The notes below the pieces were generated by a model. The model was not told the DNA's origin. It ran no database searches and was given only the letters and a program-made list of their open reading frames with translations. Position numbers and translations under genes: made by a program. From Bettongia penicillata ogilbyi (taxonomy: Eukaryota; Chordata; Mammalia; Diprotodontia; Potoroidae), in the NCBI GenBank assembly GCA_023548195.1, contig JAJHZJ010000252.1, forward strand, positions 317,501-381,500: 64,000 nt of DNA. Reading direction: 5' to 3'. Position 1 is the first letter of the stretch. Each line of letters opens with the position of its first letter. Shown piece after piece: positions 45,841 through 56,849 of this stretch.

Positions 45841-46335
45841 TAGTGCAAATAAGTGCCCCCTGATTTATGTGATTTCTGAACTGAAAATCTGTTGTGTTTC
45901 TTTGAAGCAACAAATGACACATACAAACTAAATCATAAAAACTGGGGAGCAGAACCATAATGTGATGGTCCAAGGCAGTAACAAGGATCAAGGCAATAAA
46001 AGAGATGAAGTTAGAGTCAGGCTACAGAGAGACACAGTACCAAGATGACCAACGAGAGAATGCGCTTTAGAAAAAAAAAAGTTGACTCAATTTGCTGCAT
46101 TCTTCCATATTTCATGCCCAGTTGGATACCTGTTGCCTCCAACTTCCATTTTCCCTTACATTCATAGGAGTTGAACAGCCCCCATAACCACTATCCACCT
46201 TGCTTACCATGGCAACAGCAACTTCAAACAGCAGTGGCACATAATACTTACTTGGGTACACAGATAATCAAGGGTTCATCCTCCAAAGGAAGTTAACAAA
46301 AAATGCCTAATGGTTGTTGGATGCCTTCATTATTT
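45841..46335. other. unique sequence, no gene seen
   Basis: No repeat or gene supported. Confidence 0.4.
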
Positions 46336-46339
46336 CAAT

Positions 46340-46545
46340 TTCTATGTTCCCCCCATAACCCAGTATTTATTAAACATCTACTATGTTTCAGGCGGGATTC
46401 AGATGTTTCTGGAGGAGAAGAGAGGCTGGTGACCTGCACAGCCCTCACTGGCTCAAAACAGTCACATGCAAGTCATGTCATCATTTCTCTGATGGCGTGG
46501 TCTTCTTCGGCAATGAAGTCCAAACACAATCCTGTGAGCAGACGG
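46340..46545 (+). mobile_element. SINE type B tail, preceded by an old-repeat fragment
   Basis: 46350-46390 is the recurrent 'tttattaaacatctactatg' block. 46395-46540 has 'gattcagatgtttctggagg', 'aggctggtgacctgcacagc', 'tgcaagtcatgtcatcattt' and 'tggtcttcttcggcaatgaa'. It is the same tail as at 47346 and 63862 but in plus orientation. Confidence 0.7.
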
Positions 46546-46686
46546 AGCTGGTTGAATGGGGACCCAGCTAACTGGGTAACTCAGCTCCTCCTCTCCTGTC
46601 TGCCTTCTCCTCCCCTCCCTTCTCCTCTCCAAAGAAAGGTAAATTTGGATGACCAGAAGATGCCCAGTTGACTTGGATTTTACTGG

Positions 46687-46802
46687 CTAGTTTTCTTTCC
46701 CTTTCCTTTCCTTTCTTTTCCTTTCCTTTTCTTTCCTTTCCTTCCTTTCCTGTCTTTTTATCTTATCCTGCCCTGTCTTGTCCTGTTCTGTCTTTTCCTT
46801 TC
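46687..46802. repeat. (CTTTC)n pyrimidine tract
   Basis: Imperfect CTTTC/CCTTT units passing into CTGTC/TTGTC variants. Confidence 0.9.
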
Positions 46803-47345
46803 CCAAAACCTTAAACCTACTGCCCTCTGAAGCTGGGACGCCAATGGGCCCCCTCTTAAGGGCTCTTCTGGACCCTCCTGGCTTCAGAGTGATTATCAAT
46901 AGTAATTGTTCCTGTTTCCCTCCCAGCCTGATGTCTTTCATTTTCTTGGCCTCATTAAAGGGGCCATGCCCTGGTTACTTCTTAAACAAATCTATTCAAT
47001 GAATGGGCATTAACAGCATGTTCTTCAGCAACAAAGTGACAAACTATGTGCCAAGCATAATACTGAGCACTGAGGATATGAAGAAAAGCAGAAAGATAGT
47101 CCCTGTCCTCAGGGAGCTCACAGTCTAGTGGAGGAGACAAAACTATGAGCATGTAAGACATAGTGTAAATAGAACTAATTTCAGAAAGGGGGCTGAGAGT
47201 TACTGGAAAAGGGCTTTTGTAGAAAGTAGGATTCAAGTTGAATCTTTAAGTAGTCAAAGGAAATAAGAAGCCTGGAGAACAGAGACTTCCAGGCAGAGAA
47301 TACAGTCAGTGAAAAGGTACAAGTGGCCAATGTGGAAGATAGAGT

Positions 47346-47628
47346 GTGTTTGTCCTTTGTTGCCGAAGAAGACCATGCCATCAGAGAAGTGATGACATGA
47401 CTTGCACTTGACTTTGTTTTGAGTGAGGGAAGGCTGTGCAGGTCACCAGCTTCACTTCTCCTCCAGAGTCATCTGAATCCAGTGACCAGATGATGAGGCA
47501 ATTGGGGTTAAGTGACTTGCCCAAGGTCACACAGCTAGTGAGTGTCAAGTGTCTGAGATGAGATTTGAACTCAGGTTCTCCTGACTCCTGCTCTGGTACT
47601 CTATCCACTGCACCACCTAGCTGCCCCC
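47346..47628 (-). mobile_element. SINE type B, full length, antisense, with TSD
   Basis: 283 bp bounded by 12-bp exact repeats 'ggaagatagagt' (47334-47345 and 47629-47640). On the minus strand the tRNA head GGGGCAGCTAGGTGGTGCAG starts at 47628, with 'gagttcaaat' (B box) inside and the 'cagctagtgagtgtcaagtg' region. A 3' tail of about 140 bp follows, with 'aagtcatgtcatcacttctc' and 'ggtcttcttcggcaacaaag'. The tail differs from that of MAR1-like copies, so a second LINE family probably mobilises it. Confidence 0.9.
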
Positions 47629-47694
47629 GGAAGATAGAGTATATGTAGTATATAAGAAGCCTGGAAAGATAAGAAGACTGGAAACTTTGAGGGT

Positions 47695-47985
47695 CTTCCC
47701 CTCCCAGAATGATATTTTTGTGATGATAAATTAGGCCATCTTTTGTGCCAATTCTTACCTAGCCCTTAGCCATAGTCAGACAACTGGCAGATCTAGGAAG
47801 TCACTTACTCTATCATGGCCATTGCTTTTGGCCTTGCCACTGGACTTTGAGGACTCTTGAGGAGAAAGTAAAGCTGACAACTTTGCACAGCTCTGCCTCA
47901 CTTAAATCCAATTGATGGACAAGTCAAGACTTCACCCTCATGATATCATTGGTCCTCTTCAAGAACAAAGGGTAAACAATAACAA
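47695..47985 (+). mobile_element. type B tail element, no tRNA head
   Basis: 'gccattgcttttggccttgc', 'actggactttgaggactctt', 'cctcacttaaatccaattga' and 'ggtcctcttcaagaacaaag' form the same tail as at 47346. The upstream 120 bases carry no tRNA head and may be LINE 3' sequence. Confidence 0.6.
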
Positions 47986-48140
47986 TAGGGAGCCATAGAA
48001 GTTTATTAAGTAGTGGAGTGATGGGGTCAGACCTGAGCCTTGGAAAAATCACTTTGGCAGTTGAATAGAGGATGGATTGGAGTTGGGAGAGACTTGAGGC
48101 AGGAAGACCAGCCAGAAGCTCTATCCACTGAGCTACTTAG

Positions 48141-50109
48141 CAGCCTCATATAACACATACTAGATACTAAATAAATAATTTCCCCTCACTTACCAAGTTA
48201 ATCTTCCATTTCCTTTATCATACTGTTTGCATGGTTCTATGCAAATTTATAGCAACCTGTCTATGAAACAGTCTGTGGAAGACTCCCTAAAATACCAAGG
48301 ATAGTACAGAAGTATGAGCAACATGACATTTCAATGCCTTTTGATGCTCTTGGAGGGGGGTTGAGAATGAAATTACAAAATGTCTCTTGGAAAGTGAAAA
48401 TTTCCATCAGAAGGCCATGTATCGCTCACTACCTTTGTAAGATGCTTTCTGATGTCCTGCATATTGGTAGAGGTCCCTCAAGATGAAAGCCACTGTACCA
48501 AGGCTAAGTACTGGTACAGTACTTAAATATCTCAAAAATATCTTTAAATATCTCAAAAACCTATCCCATTGCAGATAGTCTTCATGAAGAAAAAGCTAAA
48601 AAGAAAATAAGCAAATAAAACAAATGGAAATACATATCCTCTCATAAAAGAATTCTGACCTTTCTTTTGACCAAGGACATTGCAGGAAATCAGCATAATA
48701 TGACAGGTGAACTTTCTAACTGCAACAAAAACAAAAAAAATCAATATGTGCTTTTAGGATACAACAGAAGTTTTGAGTGAAATCAAGAGTGGAGCAGAGT
48801 GGAGTCCAGGAGTGGACTCATTCTCTCAGTGTTATAATTTTATCTCAAGAGGATAACCCAAACCATTATTTGGTGAAATTTCAAGTAACTATATCATTGC
48901 AATTAATTTCCTTTCCTGTAAACCATAATTCAGGGTTGGAACTATTACTGAACAGACAATAGAATCAGTGACCTGAAGGTTCTCTCTTTCTTGCCATTAG
49001 CAATTTAATCATTTTTATCTACTATTTTAATCACATCAATCCCAACGAAATCTCAAACATTCTAATGCCATACACAGTTGTCTTTGCAGGCACATCATTA
49101 GCTTCTATCCCCTGCTACCTTGATAATACAGTGACAATTTTACTACATTTTCAGGGAAGGATTGAAACGTAGTTATCTCTTCCACATCATGGGGGTTAGG
49201 GGCACAGCACTCCCAGGATCAGAAAAATCCATGTACAATTTTTGGCCCACCCTTCATACCAGAGAATGAGTTTGAATTATTATGGTATTAAAAGATAAAA
49301 ATATGTTGATGTTGTACAATGCATATATTTTATACATTTCTGAATTTCTAAACTTTTTCTACATCATCTGCTGGCCTTTGCATATTATCAAGCGCTTCCA
49401 CAAAAGTCCCCAAAAATTCACATTTAATTTCTCATACCAACCAACAATATATCCAAACTGCTATGGGGAAAGTCATGATGTGGAAGGGATAACTGAATAT
49501 CTTTAAATTTTTTTTATTCTAAACTTAGAAGCAATGCCCATAAAAGCAATAATTCAAATGCCCAAAGAAAAATGATACTCATACATGAAATCATAAACAC
49601 ATTTATTTATTTATTTTATTTTTCAGGTGAAGTTACATGTGGTCCCCTAATGATCCCTGAGATACTAGTTGGAGCGCTAGCGTGCTATTGTAACTGCCCT
49701 AGACAGAATTAACCTAGTTTCAAAACATTGTATGAAATCACATCCACTCAAAACCATAACTCATGATCCCTCCCTGATATGCTTACCTTTCATAGTCAGC
49801 CAGATAACACAATTAGTTCAAAGCAAAAGAATTTAGTAAAATAGCATACAAAGAAAAATAGCAGCAAAATATTTCCCAATAAATCAGTAGCAGACACCAT
49901 CTATGGGAAGAAAGTGGACTCATAGTGAACCCAAATGGAGAGGCGTACATATGGGAAAGGATGGAGACCTAGGTTAACTCTTGCCTCAAACCCCACAAAG
50001 TCACACACATATTCCTAATGTTACATTCCTAATGTTATCTTACTATTCCCACCAGGTGCATAATCCCAATGTACAGTGAAATGAATAGGATCAGAGTGTA
50101 ATTCACTTT
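48141..50109. other. unique AT-rich sequence, no gene seen
   Basis: Only short frames (under 80 codons). A (TTTA)n-like run lies at 49600-49620. Confidence 0.45.
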
Positions 50110-50123
50110 AAAAACCTCTCCTG
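50110..50123. repeat. target-site duplication, left copy
   Basis: 'aaaaacctctcctg' is repeated exactly at 52921-52934. Confidence 0.93.
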
Positions 50124-50788
50124 AGGGGAGGAGCCAAGATGGTGGAGTAGAAAGACTCATGTATGCTGGCTCCGAATCCACAGCCCATTAATTTCCTGTA
50201 AAAGGAACTCCCCACAAGCCACGCAGCAACAGGAGTGGAGAAGATTTTCGTTCCAGAGAGCCCTGAAAAACCGACCCCAAAGGTCCTTCGCACACCGGAC
50301 AGCGGAGCCCAGCCCTGCCCTGCTCTGGCCATGGCCCCAGAGGAGCAGATCCGAGCAGGCTTCATGGATGGAACCTCCTGCGGCTGCACAGGTCCCTCCA
50401 CCCACAGGCGCTACAGGTCAATGAGAGAGACTTCTAGGATGGCCGAGAGGGGAGTGGGGTGTCTCCATAACTCAGGCCCCCTCGAGAGGCAGTGGCAGAG
50501 GCAGCAGCAGAGGAAACAGAGGTGGCCTGGAATTCCTGGAGCAGACAGGAGCTCAGGGCCATTACTGAAGATCTCCCCATAAACCCCCTGAGGAAACTGA
50601 GCCTGGGAGGCGGCCCTGCCCCCACCTGAGCACCAGAACTTAAGCTCACATTGAATAGCAGCCACGCCCGCTGCTGACAGCCCTGAGGCTGGGAAGCAGC
50701 ATTTGAATCTCAGACCCCAAAGCACTAGCTGGGCAGATCTAGGCGGAGGTGGAGAGGAATCTCAGAAGTCAAGTAACAGGCTGGGAAA

Positions 50789-51700
50789 ATGCCCAGAAAA
50801 GGGAAGAAAAATAAGACCATAGAAGGGTACATTCTTGGGGAACCAATGTTTCCTCCTTTCATTCCTGATGAGGAAGTACAATGCTTACCATCAGGAAAAG
50901 ACATAGAAGCCAAGGCCTCTGTATCCCAAACATCTGAAATAGATATCCAATGGGCTCAGGCCATGGAAGAGCTCAAAAAGGATTTTGCAAATCAAGTTAG
51001 ACAGGTGGAGGAAAAACTGGGAAGAGAAATGAGAGAGATGCAAGAAAAGCATGAAAAACGAGTCAATATGTTGCTAAAGGAGACCCAAAAAAATGCTAAA
51101 GAAAATAACACCTTGAAAAATAGGCTAACTCAATTGGCAAAAGAGGCTCAAAAAGCCAATGAGGAGAAGAATGCTTTCAAAAGCAGAATTAGCCAAATGG
51201 AAAAAGAGGTTCAAAAGCTCACTGAAGATAATAGTTCTCTCAAAATTAGAATGGAACAGATGGAGGTGAATGACTTTCTGAGAAACCAAGAAATCACAAA
51301 ACAAAGCCAAAAGAATGAAAAAATGGAAGAGAATGTGAAATATCTCATTGGAAAAACAACTGACCTGGAAAATAAATCCAGGAGAGACAATTTAAAAATT
51401 ATGGGACTACCTGAAAGCCATGATCAAAAAAAGAGCCTAGACATCATCTTTCATGAAATTATCAAGGAAAACTGTCCTGAGATTCTAGAACCAGAAGGCA
51501 AAATAATTATTCAAGGAATCCATCGATCACTGCCTGAAAGAGATCCAAAAAGAGAAACTCCTTGGAACATTGTGGCCAAATTCCAGAGTTCCCAGGTCAA
51601 GGAGAAAATATTGCAAGCAGCTAGAAAGAAACAATTCCAGTATTGTGGAAATAAAATCAGGATAACTCAAGATCTAGCAGCTTCTACATTAAGGGATTGA
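50789..51700 (+). CDS. HAL1 ORF1 protein (L1 ORF1p-like RNA-binding chaperone)
   Basis: An intact frame of 303 codons starting at the first ATG after the 5'UTR (MPRKGKKNKT). By family knowledge L1 ORF1p is a trimeric nucleic-acid chaperone that coats element RNA in cytoplasmic particles. Visible here are a basic N-terminus (1-15) and a long Glu/Lys/Gln-rich coiled coil (about 53-190, heptad-like, e.g. 'LTQLAKEAQKANEEKNAF'). An RRM-like segment (about 194-240) contains 'SRRDNLKIMGLPES'. A basic C-terminal domain (about 243-303) holds 'DPKRETPWNIVAKF' and 'VKEKILQAARKKQF'. It stops with TGA after 'ITQDLAASTLRD', earlier than human ORF1p (338 residues). The same frame reopens for 52 codons after the TGA with clear homology to the missing C-terminus. 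It also lacks ten codons there that are present in the copy at 22.4 kb. It is a mobile-element gene, not a host gene. Expression is unknown. Confidence 0.9.
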   Translation: MPRKGKKNKTIEGYILGEPMFPPFIPDEEVQCLPSGKDIEAKASVSQTSEIDIQWAQAMEELKKDFANQVRQVEEKLGREMREMQEKHEKRVNMLLKETQKNAKENNTLKNRLTQLAKEAQKANEEKNAFKSRISQMEKEVQKLTEDNSSLKIRMEQMEVNDFLRNQEITKQSQKNEKMEENVKYLIGKTTDLENKSRRDNLKIMGLPESHDQKKSLDIIFHEIIKENCPEILEPEGKIIIQGIHRSLPERDPKRETPWNIVAKFQSSQVKEKILQAARKKQFQYCGNKIRITQDLAASTLRD

Positions 51701-51989
51701 AGGACGTGGAATAGGATATTCCAGAAGTCAAAGGAACTAGGACTAAAACCAAGAATCACCTACCCAGAAAAATTGAGTTTAATACTTCAGGGGAAAATAT
51801 GGTCTTTCAATGAAAGACCAGAGCTGAAAAGAAAATTTGACCTTCAAACACAAGAATGAGAAGAAGCATGAAAAAGCAAACAGCAAAGAGAAGTCATAAG
51901 GGACTTACCAAAGGTAAACTGTTTACATTCCTACATGGAAAGACAATATTTGTAAGTCTTGAAACTTTTCAGTATCTGGGTAGTTGGTG

Positions 51990-52080
51990 GGACTACACAC
52001 ATACATACACACATACATGTACATGCATGTGTGAGCACACACACACACACATGCACGCACACACAGAGACAGAGAGCACA
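51990..52080. repeat. (CA)n/(CATA)n microsatellite
   Basis: CACACATA and ACACAC runs in the HAL1 3' region, at the place of the CA/TA/GA tract of the other HAL1 copy. Confidence 0.85.
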
Positions 52081-52920
52081 GAGTGAATTGAATAGGATGG
52101 GATCATATCTTAAAAGAAATTAAGGTCAACGGTGAGAGAGAAATGTAGTGGGAGGAGAGAGTGAAATGGAAAATGGGGTAAAATCTCTCATTCAAGAGGC
52201 AAGCAGGAGACTTTTTAGTGGAGGGAAAAAGGAGAGCTGAGAGAAAAACATGAAGTTTACTCTCATCACATTTGACTAAAGGAAGGAATAAAATGCACAC
52301 TTATTTTGGTATGGAAACCAATCTTACAATACAGGAAAGTGGGGGAGAAGGAGACAAGAAAGGTGGGGGGGGATGATGGAAGGGAGGGCAATGGGAGGGG
52401 GGAGCAATTTGAAGTCAACACTCAGGGAGGGACAGGATCAAAAGACAGAATAGAAACAATGGGGGGCAGGGTAGGATGGAGGGAAATACAGTTAGTCTTA
52501 CACAACACGACTATTATGGAAGTCATTTGCAAAACTATACAGATATGGCCTATATTGAATTGCCTGCCTTCCCAAAGGAAATGGGTGGGGAGGGAGGGAT
52601 GGGGTAAATTTGGAACTCAAAGTTTTAGGAACAACTGTCAAGTATTGTTGTTGCTACTAGGAAATAAGAAATACAGTTAAGGGGGAATAGAAAGTCATCT
52701 GGCCCTACAGGACAAAAGAGAAGATGGGGACAAGAGAAGGGAGGGATGATAGAAGAGAGGGCAGATTGGTGATAGGGGAAATCAGAATGCTCGGTGTATT
52801 GGGGTGGGGGAAGGGGACAAATGGGGAGAAAATTTGGAACCCAAAATTTTGTGAAAATGAATGTGAGAAGTTAAATAAATAAATTTATATTATATTAAAA
52901 TAAAAATAAAAAAATAAAAA

Positions 52921-52934
52921 AAAAACCTCTCCTG
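52921..52934. repeat. target-site duplication, right copy
   Basis: Exact copy of 50110-50123, immediately after the A-rich tail. Confidence 0.93.
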
Positions 52935-53775
52935 TAGGGAAATGGCTACAGCCTCTTTAAAAACAAAAGAGGTTAGAAGTTACAGCAATAATTCTTATTT
53001 AACTAACTGCTGTCCATATGGTGAAGCTGCGCATTTAACTTTGATCTATGAGAATCTGTGAAGTGCTTATAAAGAAAGAATAAGTAAAGAAGGTGAAGAG
53101 AAGTCTTTCTTGTTAGTGTAATGTATACGTTATATCCTTCTCTTCAAGAACCAGACCTGTGCCATCACCTCCTCAGGGTTTGCAAGGACCCAGCAAGATT
53201 TGTAGCTGTTTCTTTTTTTTCTCTTATCATTGGTTCAAGCCTCTGTCAGCTGTATTCCATTGCATTTTAGAAACTCCAATGACTAGCTCCCAAGTTCCAT
53301 TCCCCTTAACATCAAGTTACTGTTTCACAGAAATCTTGACTTCAAAGATTTAGCCAGAACAAACATACAATAATTCTGCTAACACTTCTTGAGCATCCTC
53401 TCCCTTATATCACCTCAGTTTCTGAAGGATAACTCAATTCCTACCTAGCACTGGTCCCACTGAGTTCATGTCCAGATTCACTGTGACTGCCTCCATTTCA
53501 GCATCATTGCTCTGGAGCTCCAAAGAGCATTGATACCACAAAACCCAGGCTCCAGAACCACAGGATGCTGAGAAAAACCCTACTGTCTTCAAAATTTTGG
53601 GTGTTGATCTATTATTAGCTAAAATCAGCATTCTCAAATGACCAGAAGCAAGGAACCCTTTGGACTCACGTGGTCATGCTTTCTTTTACCAGTTGCTGAG
53701 ATTCCCCAAAGTCACTGTAACCAAGTGGAAGAGACTGAAGCCACCTGGACTTTTTTAAAGCCTTTATAACCAATT
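52935..53775. other. unique sequence, no gene seen
   Basis: Frames of 64-67 codons only. No repeat confidently named. Confidence 0.45.
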
Positions 53776-53790
53776 AAAGAACTTTCTTCA

Positions 53791-53935
53791 GGGAAGCTAG
53801 GTGGTGCAGTGGATAGAGCACCAACTCTGGATTCAGGAGGATCTGAGTTCAAATCCAACCTCAAACACTTGACACTTACTAACTGTGTGACCTTGGGCAA
53901 TTACTTCAGAAAAAAATTTAAAATTAAAAACAAGC
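53791..53935 (+). mobile_element. tRNA-derived SINE, short form
   Basis: 'gggaagctaggtggtgcagt', 'ggatagagcaccaactctgg', 'ctgagttcaaatccaacctc', 'taactgtgtgaccttgggca' and an A-rich end. Only the tRNA-related half is present. Flanking 15-mers 'aaagaactttcttca' (53776-53790) and 'aaagagtcttcttca' (53936-53950) differ at three sites and look like an aged TSD. Confidence 0.88.
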
Positions 53936-53950
53936 AAAGAGTCTTCTTCA

Positions 53951-54310
53951 TGTAATTAACTGATTAGAACAAGCTGTAGAATGTCTACACATGATCCACA
54001 TGTAGATTCTCTACAAGGCACTTTTCTTACACATCATCACAATTCTCTTGGAAGCAGCTGTTCTCCATGTGGAGACTTCATCTGAGGCACTCTGGGAATA
54101 CGCCAGACCCCATTGCATCAAAAAAAAAAAAGTCTTAACTGTTATTTTAGGAAGAAAGAGTAGAAAGAAAATTTTAAGAGTGAGTCTAGAGATACTCTTA
54201 AAAGTGGTTACTTGAGAGAAAATAAAGAAACTTTTTCTGTCACAGTTGGAGAATCACACAGAAAGTAAGGGCGTTGAAGAGTCTTCACTTCTTAATGCAA
54301 CTGTTTTAAC
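53951..54310. other. unique sequence, no gene seen
   Basis: No repeat or gene supported. Confidence 0.4.
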
Positions 54311-54314
54311 CTTA

Positions 54315-54490
54315 TCTTCTCAATATATCCACAAGCACTTTTTAAGTATCTAATATGTGCTAAGCACTTAGTGCACAAAAATCTATCCCTATTCTCATGA
54401 AACCCAGTCCAGTGGAGGAGACAACTTGCATACAACTTCTGTACAAACAACTATATGCAGGATAAACTGAAGATGATCCATATATCTGGG
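54315..54490 (+). repeat. old mammalian interspersed repeat
   Basis: 'ttaagtatctaatatgtgct', 'aagcacttagtgcacaaaaa' and 'ccagtccagtggaggagaca' match the family seen near 46990-47150. Confidence 0.6.
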
Positions 54491-54497
54491 TCACAAA

Positions 54498-54579
54498 GTA
54501 CACAAAGAGTGTAAGAAAGCTAGAAAGGTAGGAAGAGAGTACACAAAGAGTGTAAGAAAGCTAGAAAGGTAGGAAGAGA
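54498..54579. repeat. exact 41-bp tandem duplication
   Basis: 54498-54538 and 54539-54579 are identical units starting 'gtacacaaagagtgtaagaa'. There is no divergence between units, which points to a recent duplication. Confidence 0.95.
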
Positions 54580-54589
54580 CCAAGTTAAA

Positions 54590-55128
54590 AAGACTATTTT
54601 CTTATAAAGAGAAAGAAATGAATTCTTGAGAATTGTTTGGTATTTTTAGTGAAATGAATGGTGCAAACATGTTTCTAGGGAGGTGAGAGAAATTTGCAGT
54701 TGTTATGCTAGTTAGCAATGGCTTGGGTTGTAATCATTCCCACAACTGAAATATCATAGTTACGTCTTCACGTTGGTACAGATTATACCGTTAGTAAGTT
54801 GTATAGCCTATAGTTTTAATAGTGAGTGAATCCAGAAGATTAGCTACTTTGATATGTACAGAGACATGAATGTACAGGGAAAGAAATTTCTTGAACTTAA
54901 TAGTTAAATGATATTTTCATTTAAATAGTATTTTATAAACTGGAATGAGGACTCTGAAACAACTGATTAATTAATGAGAAAGGTTGTAATTTTACTAATG
55001 AGAAAATCAATTAATGTGACTCCTAGATTGCCCTAGAATTTGAGATGATGAGATTGGATATCAGAATGAATCATGTGGCAGCTAAAGGGTGACCTACAAG
55101 TAGGCTTGGTGGCCCTTCTAACCTTATT
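54590..55128. other. unique sequence, no gene seen
   Basis: No repeat or gene supported. Confidence 0.4.
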
Positions 55129-55129
55129 A

Positions 55130-55190
55130 TAATAGGATCACAGATTTAGAGCTGACAGGGACCTTAGATGGCATGTAGTCTCCACGGGGT
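55130..55190 (-). repeat. MON1-like SINE end, antisense
   Basis: 'ggatcacagatttagagctg', 'acagggaccttagatggcat' form the distal antisense end. The body is missing. Confidence 0.6.
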
Positions 55191-56020
55191 GTGCAATCTC
55201 TGTGGGTCGCTGCTCAGCTTGCCTTGTGGTCTTTGCTGGCCCCTGCCAGGAAGAGTTCTGCCTGCGGTCCTGGAACTTCCATTTCCTGCTTTGGGATTCA
55301 GCTGACACTCTTGGCTAGAGAGTCATCTTCATGGACACAGTGTGCTCAACCATGACCTTTTAGTTTAAAGCCCCAAGACTTTCAAAAATTCACAAATATA
55401 GCAACCCTTCAATTCAGCAACACGATCAGCAACTTTAGGGGAGGAGAAGAGCATCCCTGATAAACATTTTCCTGTCTATTCCTTTCAGAATCATGGCTAG
55501 AACATGACTGCAGGACAACAAGGGAGGAAATTATTCCCCAAAAGGGACAAAGCCACTGGAAAGGGGTAAGTGACAACAGGGAATAGCACAGGGTACCCTC
55601 CCCACCCTTCACAGTCTGCAGCTCCACAGTCAGGCTGGTAACTCAGGCATGTGACACACTACACATTCTAATCCTGGCCCCAAGCCACTCGGGAGCTAGA
55701 TCTAAACAGGATCTTAGATGAAAATCTGATGTGGCATTAATAGGAGACTATCTTAGCACCCAAGGGAGAAAGCAGTAGTACAATCTGGATCACTGAAATA
55801 AGGGTATTTTCTGAGTAGCCTAATAAGGAATAAGAAGTGAGGAACCAGGACCTGGGAAACCTAAATCTAACTGTGCCAGCAGCAAGCAAGTAGCCAGTCA
55901 TCAGGTCAGCTGAACTTTGGCATACCTGCTTCCTACAGTTTGGGGCTCTCCCAGTAAAGCTAGTTTTTACCAGTTCACAAGGATTTTCATCTCTATCACA
56001 AGATTTTTCACCCTCAGAAT
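55191..56020. other. unique sequence, no gene seen
   Basis: Slightly GC-richer at 55190-55320. No gene or named repeat. Confidence 0.4.
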
Positions 56021-56026
56021 AAAGTA

Positions 56027-56440
56027 TTTTTTTAAATTTTACTTAACTTTTGATATATTTTGTTTTTATACTATTTTCATTCCTAAGCATATGCCTCCTC
56101 CCTCCCCCAGCAAGTTACCCCTTATAAATAATATGTTAAAAGAAAGAGAAAAAAATAGGTCAGCCATCACAGCATTTGACATCCTCCATATCCGTAGTTG
56201 CCTATCCCTGAAATGAACAAGCTGCTGAACTCTTCTCCAAAGCCCAGGCTGGTTATTGACATTATGCGATGTTCGGTTTCTTTTTGGTTGTTGTTCTTTA
56301 TGTTTGCTGTATTGTAGCCATTATGTACATTGTATTCCTTGTTCTGCTTACTGTACTCAGTATCAGGTTGTGTCTTCTACATCTGCAAATTCTTCAAATT
56401 CATTGTTTCTTATTGCACAGTATTTCTTGTAACATGGGTG
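56027..56440 (-). mobile_element. L1 3' end, antisense, degraded
   Basis: The reverse complement reads a 'tgcaataagaaacaatgaat' block, then the marsupial L1 'gtaagcagaacaaggaatac' block, a 3'UTR and an A-rich end near 56027-56045. Strongly diverged. Confidence 0.6.
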
Positions 56441-56567
56441 ATACATTCAGTGAGATCTCTCTATATCCTTTGGTTCATATTTTTCTTGCCCCAACATCCA
56501 GGTCACTGTTTTGCCTCTCTCAAGGAGATCAGTGGCTGGACTTCCTTTCCACTGCAAAAACACATTG

Positions 56568-56840
<273 letters not shown>

Positions 56841-56849
56841 ATATATATG

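Larger units (their letters stand above)
46985..48140 (+). repeat. old mammal-wide non-coding repeat, interrupted twice
   Basis: Blocks at 46990-47333 ('aactatgtgccaagcataat', 'cctcagggagctcacagtct'), then 47641-47690 and 47986-48140 ('tggggtcagacctgagcctt', 'atcactttggcagttgaata', 'gagagacttgaggcaggaag') form one collinear old repeat. A SINE with TSD at 47346 and a type B element at 47695-47985 interrupt it. Confidence 0.55.
50124..52920 (+). mobile_element. HAL1 (half-L1), full length with TSD
   Basis: About 2.8 kb bounded by a 14-bp TSD. A GC-richer 5'UTR of about 665 bp starts 'aggggaggagccaagatgg'. ORF1 lies at 50789-51700. A non-coding 3' region of about 1.2 kb is rich in G/A runs (52350-52470, 52790-52830) and ends in an A-rich tail with TATTAAAATAAAAATAA units. 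No ORF2 is present and no junction suggests its deletion, since 20878-23640 has the same ORF1-to-3' region order. HAL1 elements are described from mammals including opossum as ORF2-less L1 derivatives that need L1 enzyme in trans. A complete 5' end, intact ORF1 and clean TSD suggest fairly recent insertion. Confidence 0.92.

Noticed and set aside
52306..52680. 124-codon plus-strand frame
   Set aside because: Lies in the G/A-rich HAL1 3' region; the equivalent region of the other HAL1 copy does not keep the frame open.
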